Shown: positions 25,110 to 34,239 of the stretch, piece after piece
Layout: every line of letters starts with the position of its first letter
Numbering within the stretch: position 1 is the stretch's first letter
NCBI GenBank assembly: GCA_035550595.1
Contig: DASZOV010000158.1
Location: 1-64,000 of the forward strand
DNA: 64,000 bases
Source of the DNA: CALFMR01 sp035550595
Lineage (GTDB): Bacteria > Acidobacteriota > Vicinamibacteria > Vicinamibacterales > SCN-69-37
Direction: 5' to 3'
Position numbers and translations under genes: made by a program
Notes under the pieces: generated by a model
Databases searched by the model: none
The model's input: the letters and a program-made list of their open reading frames with translations, nothing else
What the model was told of the DNA's origin: nothing

Positions 25110-25802
25110 TCACCCTCGCTGTCGATGGATCGATCGCCGCAGCGCGCGGATGATCTCGGTGTTGATGATCGACGTCCGCGCCGAGAGATACGACAGGTTG
25201 CGGTCGTGGACGCGTTTTTCGAGCAGCACCTGCGGCAGGACGACGACGCGCGCGCCGTGGTCCTTGAGCCGCGCGAACCAGTCGACGTCGTTCGCCACTT
25301 CCCAATCAGCTTCGAACAGCCCGATCGTGTCGAACACCCGCCGACGGGCGAGAAGCGCACCGGGCACGTAACCCACGTGGGACCGGCCGAGCAGGTCGGG
25401 CCGGAAGCTCGGCGGCAGCGGACGCCCGGGCTCCGCGAAGAACGTGATGTGACCGATGACGCAGTCCGCGTCCGGATCGGCGGCGAGCGCGTCGGCCTGC
25501 CACTGCAGCTTGTCCGGCACCCAGCGATCGTCGCTGTCGAGGAGCGCGATGGCGTCGCCCGTCGACGCGCGAATGCCGTCGTTCCATGCGCTGGCGTAAC
25601 CGCGCCCAGACTCCTGAATCACGCGCACGCTCGCGTAGCGAGCGGCGATCTCGCGCGTGTCGTCGGTGGATCCGCCGTCGACCAGGATGATTTCGTCGGG
25701 CGCGCGCGTCTGCGCGGTAATGCTGTCCAGGGCTTCGGCGAGATACGCGGCCGCGTTCTTGACGGCCATGACGACGGTGACGCGAAGAGGCGAAGTCATC
25801 AT
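25110..25802 (-). CDS. Glycosyltransferase family 2
   Basis: A 230-residue GT-A enzyme. VTVVMAVKNAAAYLAEALDS and IILVDGGSTDDTREI are the nucleotide-sugar binding strands, ALLDSDDRW holds the DxD metal motif, and EADWEVANDVDWFARL carries the acceptor-side acidic residues. It is the last of five co-directed genes, overlapping the SGNH hydrolase gene by four bases (ATGA). The locus (PqqD-like, HprK-like, GT4, SGNH, GT2) suggests it adds sugar to a product of that pathway. ATG 25802 or 25799 could be used. Confidence 0.88.
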   Translation of the reverse strand: MMTSPLRVTVVMAVKNAAAYLAEALDSITAQTRAPDEIILVDGGSTDDTREIAARYASVRVIQESGRGYASAWNDGIRASTGDAIALLDSDDRWVPDKLQWQADALAADPDADCVIGHITFFAEPGRPLPPSFRPDLLGRSHVGYVPGALLARRRVFDTIGLFEADWEVANDVDWFARLKDHGARVVVLPQVLLEKRVHDRNLSYLSARTSIINTEIIRALRRSIHRQRG

Positions 25803-26836
25803 CGGGGAATGCAGAAGAACGACACGAGCTGCAGGCGCGACGGCGCGATCGGCCGGATCGTGACCGGCATCCCGGCGGGAATGGCGGCCGGGAAAACGAC
25901 CGTCGACAGCCGATCATAGACGCACCAGCGATCCCACGTCTGATAGTCGGTGTCACTCGACGCCGTCGACACCCGCACGACGCCAGTCGTCGGGCCGGCG
26001 ATGAACGCGAAGCCCGCCAGGGCCAGGTCTTCGCGCCGAAAGTGGATCGCGTTCGACGCGTCGACGTCGACGAACGGACACGTCAACCGGAATCGGCCTG
26101 TCGCGGGCGTCGAGTTGCAGTCCTCGGGCCGAGCGTCGACGACGAAGCCTCGATCGAAGGCACCGTCCGTGCAGCGCGTCCGTTCGCCGAGCCGTCCCTC
26201 CGCGGGTCCCGCCTGCGTCCGAATGAACGCAAGGGCGTCGACGATGAGATGCGCGACGACGTCCGCGCCGTCCGGCGTCGTGTGGACAACGTCGCGGAAG
26301 AGCACGTCCGCATCGGCGCGTCCTTCAGTAATGTCGTCCTCAATCCGATGTCCGGCGTCGATCGACGGCACGCCGTAGTGATCGGCAATGCGTTCGTAGC
26401 CCGCCAGGATGGGATGCGACGTCTGACGTGACTGCTCGCGTTGATAGAGATGCAGGATGCAGGCGGCGCAGTCGATCGCGGCGAGCTTGCGCAGGATGCC
26501 TTCGATCGCGCGCGGCGCATCGTCGACGGGCGTGCGGCCGTCGATGTCGCCGGTCGTGCATTCGATGAAGCACAACGCGGGGCGGTGCGCGACGACGAGC
26601 TGGTCCATAAGGAACGCCATCGAGACCGAGCCGACGCCGCCCACGCCCGCGTTGATGGCGCGATGCGCACGTCCCGTCATGTGCTCGATGGCTACGTGCA
26701 GGCGAGGACGGAAGCCGTCGCGCTGAGCGGTGACGCTGAGTCCGAGGTACGCGATGGCGGCCGAACCTTGTGAGAGCCGATCGAAGACCGACGTCAGTCC
26801 ATCGCGTGGCCGAACCCAGGCGTCGATCCCGAGCAT
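25799..26836 (-). CDS. SGNH/GDSL-like hydrolase
   Basis: A 345-residue protein. The pattern YLGLSVTAQRDGF resembles block I in a divergent form (Gly-x-Ser), INAGVGGVGSVS fits block II with the Gly, FIECTTGDID fits block III (Asn replaced by Thr/Gly) and DVVHTTPDGADVVAHL fits block V with the catalytic His. A C-terminal beta-rich domain (residues about 215-345) follows. Enzymes of this type remove or transfer acyl groups on glycans. Its ATG overlaps the GT4 stop by one base (TGATG), showing coupled translation. The divergent blocks leave some doubt about activity. Confidence 0.65.
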   Translation of the reverse strand: MLGIDAWVRPRDGLTSVFDRLSQGSAAIAYLGLSVTAQRDGFRPRLHVAIEHMTGRAHRAINAGVGGVGSVSMAFLMDQLVVAHRPALCFIECTTGDIDGRTPVDDAPRAIEGILRKLAAIDCAACILHLYQREQSRQTSHPILAGYERIADHYGVPSIDAGHRIEDDITEGRADADVLFRDVVHTTPDGADVVAHLIVDALAFIRTQAGPAEGRLGERTRCTDGAFDRGFVVDARPEDCNSTPATGRFRLTCPFVDVDASNAIHFRREDLALAGFAFIAGPTTGVVRVSTASSDTDYQTWDRWCVYDRLSTVVFPAAIPAGMPVTIRPIAPSRLQLVSFFCIPR

Positions 26837-28389
26837 CACGCGGGCTCCGCGAGCTCGGCGCGCGCGTCGACAGCGGGCTGGAACTCCGGCGCGGCCGCGA
26901 GAGCGCGATCGAGCGCTTGTCGTGCGAGCGGCACGGCACCGGTCGCGCGGGCGAGCTGCGCGATGTACCACGACACGCGCCAATGATCGAGGCCGAGCCG
27001 GCGCGCGGCTTCGAGCTCGGCAATGGCGAGCGCGGGCCGGCCTTGCGCGCCGAGCACGAGTCCGGTCCAGAGCCGCAGGTGCGGATCGGACGGATAGCAG
27101 CGCCGGTAATGGATGACGCCGCCCGACGCGCCGTCGGCGATGACGGGCGGCGCGGCAGCGATCGCGGCTTCGGCGTCGAGCAGGGAAGGCACGTCGGCGG
27201 AGGTCAGGCTCGTCAGAAACGGCCGGGCCGCCGTCGCGCCCATCATGTCGGCGAACGTCCACGCGGCCACCGATCGCACAGCGTCGCCGGAGCGAGCCGT
27301 CGCGCGATTGGGAAACGGCCACACGCGCGCGCGTTTGGGCCGGCGCATCACGCGTTCGTAGATCTCGGCGAGTGCCTCGGCCGCGCGCTCCGCGCCGAAC
27401 GCCTGCCGCGCATGCGCCGCCGCGTTCGCGCCGAGGCGTCGGCGTTCAACGGGATCGCGATAGAGCCGTTCGATCGCGCGTGCGTAGGCGTCGGCGTTGT
27501 CGACGACGAGTCCCGTCCGCCCGTGATCGACCGTGCGCGCGGCGCCGTCGGTCGCGAGCACGACCGGCGGCACGCCGGCGAACATCGCCTCCTGCAGCAC
27601 GAGCTCGATGGCTGAGTGCGTGACGGGGTAGCCGAAGACGTCCAGCTCGGCGAGAACGGACGCGATGTCCTCGACGTAGCCGCGGAACTCGAAGCGGTCG
27701 AGGACGCCGCGCGCCGCCGCATCCTTTTGCAGCGCGGCGAAGCCGCTGCCGTTGCCGCAGACGATGAATCGCACGTCCGGCACGTCCACTGCCGCGCTCA
27801 TGGCGACGTAGGCCGGGTGCATCTTCACGGGATCGACCGTCCCGATGTAGCCGACGGTGAAGCCCGCGTGCGGACGCGGCGTCACCTGCGCGAGCCGCGA
27901 GAAGTCCGGCGTGTCGATCACGAGTCCCGTGTGTTCGGCGCGCGTGCGTTCGTCGAGATCGCGGAAGACTGGCAGCGCATAGCCGTACGGACCGTCGGCG
28001 ATCGTGACGTCGGCCCACACGATCATCTCGGGGTGCAGGACGTGCGGCGGCGTGTCACCAGGCACGTGGCACGTGAGCACGACGCGCGCGGGCGACGTCA
28101 GCCGCTGGAGGAACGCGACGAGCTCCGGCGTGTTCCAGTAGTGCACGTGCACGATGTCGGCCGCCGCGATCAACGCGCCCGCGCTCGCGTCGTCTGCGCC
28201 GGCGACGACCGGAAGGTCCGCGTCAGCGGCGAGACGCCGCGCGCCGGTTTCGATGTCCGGCAGAAGCGAGAGGACGTGGTGCGTGGACATGCCAGCACGC
28301 TGCTGGCAGGCGGCGGCCGCGACGAATGCCCGCGCCGCGCCTCCGCGTGAAAGCTGCTGGACGACGTGAAGCACGCGTGCCGTCGTCAC
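26836..28389 (-). CDS. Glycosyltransferase family 4 with C-terminal extension
   Basis: A 517-residue protein. Residues 1-370 are a GT-B enzyme: VLHVVQQLSRGGAARAF, IVHVHYWNTPEL, then VGYIGTVDPVKMH and the donor-site block SAIELVLQEAMFAGVPPV (the EX7E-like region). Residues about 385-517 form an extra helical domain with repeated Ala-rich helices (PALAIAELEAARRLGL, PLARQALDRALAAAPEF) that resembles tetratricopeptide repeats and may bind a partner. It is upstream of and coupled to the SGNH gene. The sugar and acceptor are unknown. Confidence 0.88.
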   Translation of the reverse strand: MTTARVLHVVQQLSRGGAARAFVAAAACQQRAGMSTHHVLSLLPDIETGARRLAADADLPVVAGADDASAGALIAAADIVHVHYWNTPELVAFLQRLTSPARVVLTCHVPGDTPPHVLHPEMIVWADVTIADGPYGYALPVFRDLDERTRAEHTGLVIDTPDFSRLAQVTPRPHAGFTVGYIGTVDPVKMHPAYVAMSAAVDVPDVRFIVCGNGSGFAALQKDAAARGVLDRFEFRGYVEDIASVLAELDVFGYPVTHSAIELVLQEAMFAGVPPVVLATDGAARTVDHGRTGLVVDNADAYARAIERLYRDPVERRRLGANAAAHARQAFGAERAAEALAEIYERVMRRPKRARVWPFPNRATARSGDAVRSVAAWTFADMMGATAARPFLTSLTSADVPSLLDAEAAIAAAPPVIADGASGGVIHYRRCYPSDPHLRLWTGLVLGAQGRPALAIAELEAARRLGLDHWRVSWYIAQLARATGAVPLARQALDRALAAAPEFQPAVDARAELAEPA

Positions 28390-28443
28390 GCTCGCCCTCG
28401 ATCCGCCGCGTGACGGCGTGCGAAGGACGATCGACCGCCAACG

Positions 28444-29529
28444 TCAGTCATCGACGTCGGCGTCCACGTCGCCCGCGGCCAGGCGGCGCAGCAGAATCGG
28501 CACGCGGTCCGCGGCGTCGTGCCCCACGTGCAGATGGAACGCCGGCCGCTGCCGCGCGACGGCCGCCAGTCGCGCGAGCGCTTCGCCGCCCGCGTGCGGG
28601 AGCTGGCCAATCGTTGTCATCGACAACGCGCGCAGCGCCGCGGCAGGGGAGGCGCGCCGAAGGCGCGTGGGCGCGTGCAGATCGATCGCTGGAAGAACGA
28701 CCGCGCGGAGTGCGGCCTTCGTGCGGACCTGCGATCGGAACCGGTCATCGAAGAAGAACACGGCCTTTTCGGTGTCGAATCGGCCGGCGTTCATCGCGAG
28801 CCCGTCGAGGAACGGCAGGCGCGGCAGATCGCGCGCGTCGACCTTGCCGGTGCTGTAGAGGCTGTAGACGATCGGCTCGACGTCCGGGGCGATGACGCAG
28901 TAGTCGTCGCCGAGATAGTCGAGTCCCGCGCCGAGCGATCCCAGCGCCGCATTCGACTTGCCGCTGCCGCCGCGGCCCGCCAGCAGGACGGCTCCTCCGT
29001 CGATGCCGACGGCCGCACCGTGCACCATCTGGCACCCGCGGTCGGACAGCCACCAGTTGAAGATGCGCCGACACGGCGCGCTGCGGTCGTACCAGCGAAG
29101 CGACGCGTGATCGCGCACCCAGGTCATGGCGCGATTGGCCTCGCGATCCCACAGGTCGAGGATCGGTCCGTCGGCCGTCAACGCTGCTCGAACCCCGGCA
29201 TCGTCGACCGTGTGTATTTCGCCGCGTTCACGATAGGCGTCGACCGGCCACGTCGGGCGAGGCATCGCGACGCCCGTCGACGTGCTGTCCCACGCGTACA
29301 GGTCGAGTCGCGGACCGTCGAGCGGTGTCGCCGTTTCGAGATGGGAAAGCGCGCGCGCGACGGCCGGCAGCATCGCGTCTCCGGCGACGTGCAGCCGCAC
29401 TGCGGTGCCGGCAACGGCGAGATCGCGCGTGACGACCGGCGCGTGCGCGGCCGCGCGGAAGAACGCGTCCATCGCGTCGGCGAAGTACGCGCGGAGGCCC
29501 GTGCGCAGAGGGGCGGTGACGTTCGACAC
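28444..29529 (-). CDS. HPr kinase-like (HprK-related) P-loop protein
   Basis: A 361-residue protein with an HprK-type kinase domain. MVHGAAVGIDGGAVLLAGRG leads into the P-loop GRGGSGKS (185-192), and YLGDDYCVI (206-214) is the second HprK-like acidic loop; the N-terminal half is a separate domain without the HprK DRTGG-type fold. There is no HPr or PTS gene nearby. Related kinases in lasso-peptide and similar clusters phosphorylate a peptide, and families called HprK-related kinase A accompany PqqD-like proteins. It lies 29 bp downstream of the PqqD-like gene, so joint transcription is expected. The substrate is not identified. Confidence 0.82.
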   Translation of the reverse strand: MSNVTAPLRTGLRAYFADAMDAFFRAAAHAPVVTRDLAVAGTAVRLHVAGDAMLPAVARALSHLETATPLDGPRLDLYAWDSTSTGVAMPRPTWPVDAYRERGEIHTVDDAGVRAALTADGPILDLWDREANRAMTWVRDHASLRWYDRSAPCRRIFNWWLSDRGCQMVHGAAVGIDGGAVLLAGRGGSGKSNAALGSLGAGLDYLGDDYCVIAPDVEPIVYSLYSTGKVDARDLPRLPFLDGLAMNAGRFDTEKAVFFFDDRFRSQVRTKAALRAVVLPAIDLHAPTRLRRASPAAALRALSMTTIGQLPHAGGEALARLAAVARQRPAFHLHVGHDAADRVPILLRRLAAGDVDADVDD

Positions 29530-29558
29530 GATCCGGCTCGGCCGATCCGCGTGCCGCG

Positions 29559-30008
29559 TCAGGCCGGGTCGTCAGGCTTGGCGATGGGCCATCCCGCGGC
29601 GTCGACCTCGTGGATGGGATCGAGGAGCAGTAGATCCTGCATGTCCGTATAGACCTGAAGCGCCGGTGGCGTGAAGGGCCGGCGCGGTTCCGTTGCGCCG
29701 AGCGATCCGGCGTCGTGCACCGCCGGCAGGTCGGTGGTGGCCGTGACGAGGCGCTCTCGCACCAGTTCGTCGCACAGCCGAGCGGCGGCATCGGCGAGCG
29801 CGTCTTCGGACGCGTCATACCGGCCGGCGAGGCTCGTGGCCATTTCAGCCACGCTTTGCCCGGCGAGCATCAGCCGCCAGACGTCGGCGCCGGCATCCTG
29901 CACGCAGAAGTACCGTCCGGTATCGAGGTCGACGATGACGACCTCGTCGTCGAACATCTCGTGAATGACGCGCGCGGTAGCCGGGCGAAAGCGAACGGAG
30001 CGATCCAT
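29559..30008 (-). CDS. PqqD-like peptide-binding protein with leader-like C-terminal tail
   Basis: A 149-residue protein. Residues 1-90 match PqqD: VRFRPATARVIHEMFDDEVV, then DTGRYFCVQDAGADVWRLM, followed by a helical ARYD/LCDELVRERLV stretch, the winged fold called RRE that binds RiPP leader peptides. Residues 112-149 form an extra tail: FTPPALQVYTDMQDLL aligns position by position with the lasso-leader consensus YxxPxLxxxGxxxxLT (Phe for Tyr, Thr for Gly), then LLDPIHEVDAAGWP. ATG 30008 is used; a 17-residue upstream extension would overlap the promoter. It is the first gene of the minus arm. A role in presenting a peptide is inferred. Confidence 0.82.
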   Translation of the reverse strand: MDRSVRFRPATARVIHEMFDDEVVIVDLDTGRYFCVQDAGADVWRLMLAGQSVAEMATSLAGRYDASEDALADAAARLCDELVRERLVTATTDLPAVHDAGSLGATEPRRPFTPPALQVYTDMQDLLLLDPIHEVDAAGWPIAKPDDPA

Positions 30009-30076
30009 GACGCGAAACTCCACGATGGTCGGCGCCAGTATAGGGCAAGTGGCGTACAATCTCGGCGCCCCCGGCC
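30009..30076. promoter_or_regulatory. Divergent promoter region of the PqqD/GT locus
   Basis: This 68-bp gap lies between the PqqD-like and GT2 starts. On the plus strand TACAAT (30055-30060) is 17 bases before the GT2 ATG; on the minus strand TATACT (about 30037) precedes the PqqD-like gene with GGAG further downstream. It is too short for a normal precursor gene, and none was seen. Confidence 0.6.
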
Positions 30077-30781
30077 ATGCGTGCTACGCGCGTCAGCGTC
30101 GTCATTCCGACTTACAACACGTCACGATACCTGCCCGACGCCGTGGCCAGCGTTCGCGCGCAGCAGTGGCCGGACACCGAGATCATCGTCGTCGACGACG
30201 GATCGACTGATGAGACACCATCGGTCGTGGCGGCCTTGGCGGACGTGACGTATCTGCGCCAGGAGAACGCAGGCGCGGCCGCCGCGCGCAATCGCGGCGT
30301 GGCAGCCGCCACGGGTTCGTGGCTCGCGTTTCTCGACGCCGACGACCAGTGGGCGGATGGCAAGCTGGCGCGTCAGATGGCGTACCGCGACGAACACCCG
30401 TGCGACATGGTGTTCGGACTCGCGACTGAAGTCCGCGACGACGACGATCTGAAGGCGGAGAGGGCGGTCAGGGGCGCCGGGCTCCGGCACGCGGTCGCGG
30501 CACGATGCGCCGGGACCATGCTCATGACGCGCGACGCGTTCGAGCGCGCGGGGCCGTTTCCGACCGCGTGGCGCGTGGGCGAGTTCATCGACTGGTATCT
30601 GCGCGCGGTCGACGTCGGACTGACCGGCGGCGTGCTGCAGGAGATCGTGCTGTACCGGCGGGTGCATGCAGCCAACGGAGGATGGACGGCCGGAGCGGCG
30701 CGGCAGGACTACCTGCGCATCATCAAGGGCGCCCTCGATCGTCGCCGCACATCCGAAGCGGGTCGGGCGCCACGCACGTGA
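30077..30781 (+). CDS. Glycosyltransferase family 2
   Basis: A 234-residue GT-A enzyme. VVIPTYNTSRYLPDAVASV, IIVVDDGSTDETPSVV and LAFLDADDQW (DxD) are all typical; EFIDWYLRAVD is the acceptor-side ED/D motif. It starts the plus-strand arm of the locus and overlaps the nucleotidyltransferase gene by four bases (GTGA). With the GT2 at 25110 and the GT4 it makes three transferases in one locus, pointing to an oligosaccharide or glycosylated product. Confidence 0.9.
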   Translation: MRATRVSVVIPTYNTSRYLPDAVASVRAQQWPDTEIIVVDDGSTDETPSVVAALADVTYLRQENAGAAAARNRGVAAATGSWLAFLDADDQWADGKLARQMAYRDEHPCDMVFGLATEVRDDDDLKAERAVRGAGLRHAVAARCAGTMLMTRDAFERAGPFPTAWRVGEFIDWYLRAVDVGLTGGVLQEIVLYRRVHAANGGWTAGAARQDYLRIIKGALDRRRTSEAGRAPRT

Positions 30782-31923
30782 CCGGAGATCGCCGCAGGCC
30801 GGTGTCCGCTCATCCGATCGCGTACACGTTCTGGCCGACGCCGGCGCACGAGCGGCTCATCGACGCGGCGCTGCTGTCGGGCGCCGAGGCTCGCGCCGCG
30901 TTCGAGGACTGGAGCGCCCGCGTCGATTTCGACGACATCGACGCCGCGTCATTGCGCCTGCTGCCGCTCGTCTGTCACAACCTCGCCGCCGCCGGCTTCA
31001 GCGACTCGCCGCTCATGGGCCGGCTGCGCGGCGTGCGGCGTCAGCACTGGTATCGCAATCAGCTCCTGCTCGGGTTCGTCTCCGATCTCCTCACGGCGTT
31101 CGAACGCGCCGGCATCCCGACGCTGATGCTCAAGGGCATTCCGCTCGCGCTCCTGCACTATCCGACCGCGGCCACGCGACCGATGACCGACGGCGACATC
31201 CTGATTCCGGAAGACACGGCATCTGCCGCGCTCGACGTCGTGCGCGCGGCAGGCTTGCGCCTTTCCGATCCGCGCAGCGAATGGCCGCCGCGATGGATCG
31301 CGTCGGCCGGCTTCGTCCACGCCGACGGCTGGCACGTGGATCTGCACACGCGCGTCATGCACGAGTGCTGGCAGCCAGGCGTCGACGACGGGCTCTGGCG
31401 CACCGCGGTGCCGATGACGATCAACGGCACGCCGACGCTCACGCTCGCGCGCGAGGATCACCTGCTGCACGCACTCGCGCACGGCGCGCGGCCGAACGAG
31501 GTCGCGCCCATTCGATGGATCGTCGACGCGGCCATGCTCGTCCGTAACGCCCCCTCGTTCGACTGGACGCGCGTCGTCACGCTCGCGCGTCAGCGTCGTT
31601 TGTCATTGATCGTTCGGACGACGCTGGCATACGCGAAGGCGCGCTTTCAGCTGCCCGTGCCGTCCGCGGTCCTGGAGGAGCTCGCCCGCGATCGGCCGAC
31701 GCTCGGCGAGCGCTTCGAACTGCGATCGCGCGAGACGGCCGGCCGGACGGGATTCGTAGCGGGGGTATTGGCGGATTACGTGCGCCGGCGCGGCCGGACC
31801 GAAGACTGGCGCGGTCCACTCGGCTTCGTCCGCTACGTCCGCGACTACTGGCACCTGGACTCCGCCTGGCAGGTGCCGACCGCGATGGGACGATGGACCG
31901 CGCGCCGGATGCGGACCGACTGA
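30778..31923 (+). CDS. Nucleotidyltransferase family protein (NTP_transf_5-like)
   Basis: A 381-residue protein. The stretch LMLKGIPLALLHYPTAATRP then MTDGDILIP matches the PF14907-type pattern KGxxLAxxxY...RxMxDxDxL, with the DxD that binds metal and NTP. The rest is helical with an Arg/His-rich middle (HLLHALAHGARPNEVAPIRWI). The GTG at 30778 overlaps the GT2 stop; a second GTG at 30802 is an alternative. Proteins of this family accompany HprK-like kinases in lasso-peptide clusters, where they extend phosphate groups, and also occur in polysaccharide loci. The substrate here is not known. Confidence 0.78.
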   Translation: MTGDRRRPVSAHPIAYTFWPTPAHERLIDAALLSGAEARAAFEDWSARVDFDDIDAASLRLLPLVCHNLAAAGFSDSPLMGRLRGVRRQHWYRNQLLLGFVSDLLTAFERAGIPTLMLKGIPLALLHYPTAATRPMTDGDILIPEDTASAALDVVRAAGLRLSDPRSEWPPRWIASAGFVHADGWHVDLHTRVMHECWQPGVDDGLWRTAVPMTINGTPTLTLAREDHLLHALAHGARPNEVAPIRWIVDAAMLVRNAPSFDWTRVVTLARQRRLSLIVRTTLAYAKARFQLPVPSAVLEELARDRPTLGERFELRSRETAGRTGFVAGVLADYVRRRGRTEDWRGPLGFVRYVRDYWHLDSAWQVPTAMGRWTARRMRTD

Positions 31924-31956
31924 ATTGATCCTCGCGCGCCTCGCGCAGACGGCCGG

Positions 31957-34239
31957 TCAGGCCGCCTGTGCGAGGGGGAGGGGTTCGAGCGAGACCGCGA
32001 GCACGTCGGCGAGCGTGCTGACGACGTGGAACGTCAGCCGCGACCGGACGTCGGCCGGCACGTCGTCCAGATCCGGCGCGTTGCGTTCGGGGACGATGAC
32101 CTCCGTGAGTCCGGCGGCATCGGCGGCGAGCACTTTCTGCTTCAGCCCGCCGATGGGCAGCACGCGTCCCTGCAGCGTCACTTCGCCCGTCATCCCGATC
32201 GTGCCCTTCACCGGACGCCGCGAGAAGAGCGACGCGATGGCCGTTGCCATCGTGATGCCCGCGCTCGGACCGTCCTTCGGGATCGCGCCCGCCGGGACGT
32301 GTACGTGCAGGTCGCGTCCAGCGAACGCCCGCTCGTCGATGCCGAGCTCGGTGGCATGGCTCTTCACGTACGTGAACGCGATGCGCGCCGACTCCTTCAT
32401 CACGTCGCCAAGCTGGCCGGTCAGCACGAGTCCGCCTCGGCCGGGGACCGTGGCAGCTTCGACGAACAGCACGTCGCCGCCTGCGCCGGTGACCGCGAGA
32501 CCCGTGGCGACACCGGGCACGGCCGTGCGTTCGGCCGCTTCGTGGACGAACTTCGGACGTCCGAGCGCGTCGCGCACGGCGGCCTCGTCGATCACGACCG
32601 GCGGCGTCGCCGTGCCTGACGCGACGGTCGTCGCCGCGCGGCGAACGAGCGATCCGATCTCGCGCTCGAGCTGGCGCACGCCAGCCTCGCGCGTGTAGTC
32701 GGTGACGATCGTCCGCACGAGGCGGTCGTCGATCTGGACTTCGTCCGGGCGGAGGCCGTTGCGATCGAGCTGTCGCGGCCACAGGTGTCCGCGCGCAATG
32801 GCGACCTTCTCGTCCGTCGTGTAGCCGTCGAAGCGGATCACCTCCATCCGGTCGAACAGCGGACCGGGGATCGTGTCGGCCACGTTGGCCGTCGCGATGA
32901 AGAGCACGTTCGACAGATCGAGCTCGACATCGAGGTAGTGGTCGCGGAACGAGTGGTTCTGCGCCGGGTCCAGCACCTCGAGCAGCGCGGCCGACGGATC
33001 GCCGCGCCAGTCGGCGCCGATCTTGTCGACCTCGTCGAGCAGGATGACCGGGTTCATCGTCCCGGCATCACGCAGCGCGCGCACGAGACGTCCGGGCAGC
33101 GCGCCGACGTACGTCCGCCGGTGGCCGCGGATTTCAGCCTCATCACGCACGCCGCCGAGCGACATCCGGACGAACTCGCGTCCGGTCGCCCGCGCGATCG
33201 ACTCGCCGATCGACGTCTTGCCCGTGCCGGGCGGTCCGATGAGCGTGAGGATCACGCCCGACCGCCGCGTGTCCGCCATGCCGCGCTCGCTGCGCAGCTT
33301 GCGTACCGCCAGGTACTCGGTGATGCGCCGCTTCACGTCGTCCAGGCCTTCGTGATCGGCGTCGAGCACTTCACGCGCGTGGACGGGATCGAGACGCTCG
33401 TCGGAGCGCTTCGACCAGGGCACGGCGAGCAGCCAGTCGAGATACGTGCGAATCGTCGACGCCTCCGCGTTCGACTCGCCCATCCGCTCGAAGCGCGCGA
33501 GCTCGCGCTCGGCCTGCTGCCGGACGGCGTCCGGCATGCCGGCGGCCGCGATCTTCTCGCGATACTCGTTGGGCACGCCCTCGTCGTTCTCGCCGAGCTC
33601 CTTGCGGATGGCGTCCATCTGCCGGCGCAGGAAGTACTCGCGCTGCTGCTTCTGCGCGCCGCCCTCGACGTCGTCGCGAATGCGCTTGCGGACGACGAGC
33701 TCGGTGAGCCGCTCCTGCTGGAACTGGGTCGCGAGCTTCAGCCGATCGACGACGTCGAGCGTCTCGAGCAGGCGGATCTTCTGCGGCACGTCGAGATCGG
33801 GCGAGTAGCCGGCCGTGTCGGCCAGCGCGCCGGGCTGGGTGATCGAACGCACGAACGCGCTGATGCGCCCGTCATCCCCGCGCATGCGCAGGATCTCTTC
33901 GACGACGGCGCGGTATTCGCGCTCAAGCTCGCGGACGACGGCCGGTGCGGGATTGTCGTCGGGCCGCTCGTCGACTTCGGCGCGCAGGACGTTTTCGGCG
34001 TCCGCCTGGGCGGCACCTGGTACGGCGCGATGAAGGGCAGCGAGCGACACGCCGGTGCCCTGGCCGGTCATCCGGACGCGGCCGGTCACTTCGGCGACAA
34101 CGCCGACTTTTGCGTAGGTGCCGTCGTGGGAGGGCACGAGCAGGACGCGGGCCTCGTCGTGCACGTCGACCGGGAGGGTGACCGACATGCCCGGGAAGAC
34201 CACGGCGTCATCCACGGGAACGATTCGGAGTCTGGTCAT
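31957..34239 (-). CDS. lon: ATP-dependent protease Lon
   Basis: A 760-residue Lon protease. It has the N-terminal LON substrate domain (residues 1-200), an AAA+ module with Walker A GPPGTGKTS and Walker B VILLDEVDKIG, and the C-terminal serine-lysine protease domain: KDGPSAGITM holds Ser659 and GGLKQK holds Lys700. It degrades damaged and regulatory proteins in the cytoplasm. Length and order are normal. The gene is divergent from a MarR-type regulator, and the operator between them suggests regulated expression. The ATG at 34239 is close to the predicted transcription start. Confidence 0.95.
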   Translation of the reverse strand: MTRLRIVPVDDAVVFPGMSVTLPVDVHDEARVLLVPSHDGTYAKVGVVAEVTGRVRMTGQGTGVSLAALHRAVPGAAQADAENVLRAEVDERPDDNPAPAVVRELEREYRAVVEEILRMRGDDGRISAFVRSITQPGALADTAGYSPDLDVPQKIRLLETLDVVDRLKLATQFQQERLTELVVRKRIRDDVEGGAQKQQREYFLRRQMDAIRKELGENDEGVPNEYREKIAAAGMPDAVRQQAERELARFERMGESNAEASTIRTYLDWLLAVPWSKRSDERLDPVHAREVLDADHEGLDDVKRRITEYLAVRKLRSERGMADTRRSGVILTLIGPPGTGKTSIGESIARATGREFVRMSLGGVRDEAEIRGHRRTYVGALPGRLVRALRDAGTMNPVILLDEVDKIGADWRGDPSAALLEVLDPAQNHSFRDHYLDVELDLSNVLFIATANVADTIPGPLFDRMEVIRFDGYTTDEKVAIARGHLWPRQLDRNGLRPDEVQIDDRLVRTIVTDYTREAGVRQLEREIGSLVRRAATTVASGTATPPVVIDEAAVRDALGRPKFVHEAAERTAVPGVATGLAVTGAGGDVLFVEAATVPGRGGLVLTGQLGDVMKESARIAFTYVKSHATELGIDERAFAGRDLHVHVPAGAIPKDGPSAGITMATAIASLFSRRPVKGTIGMTGEVTLQGRVLPIGGLKQKVLAADAAGLTEVIVPERNAPDLDDVPADVRSRLTFHVVSTLADVLAVSLEPLPLAQAA

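Noticed and set aside
25110..31923. Calling the PqqD/HprK-like locus a lasso-peptide cluster
   Set aside because: No asparagine-synthetase-like cyclase, transglutaminase-like protease or separate precursor gene is present, so only a related or new system is claimed.
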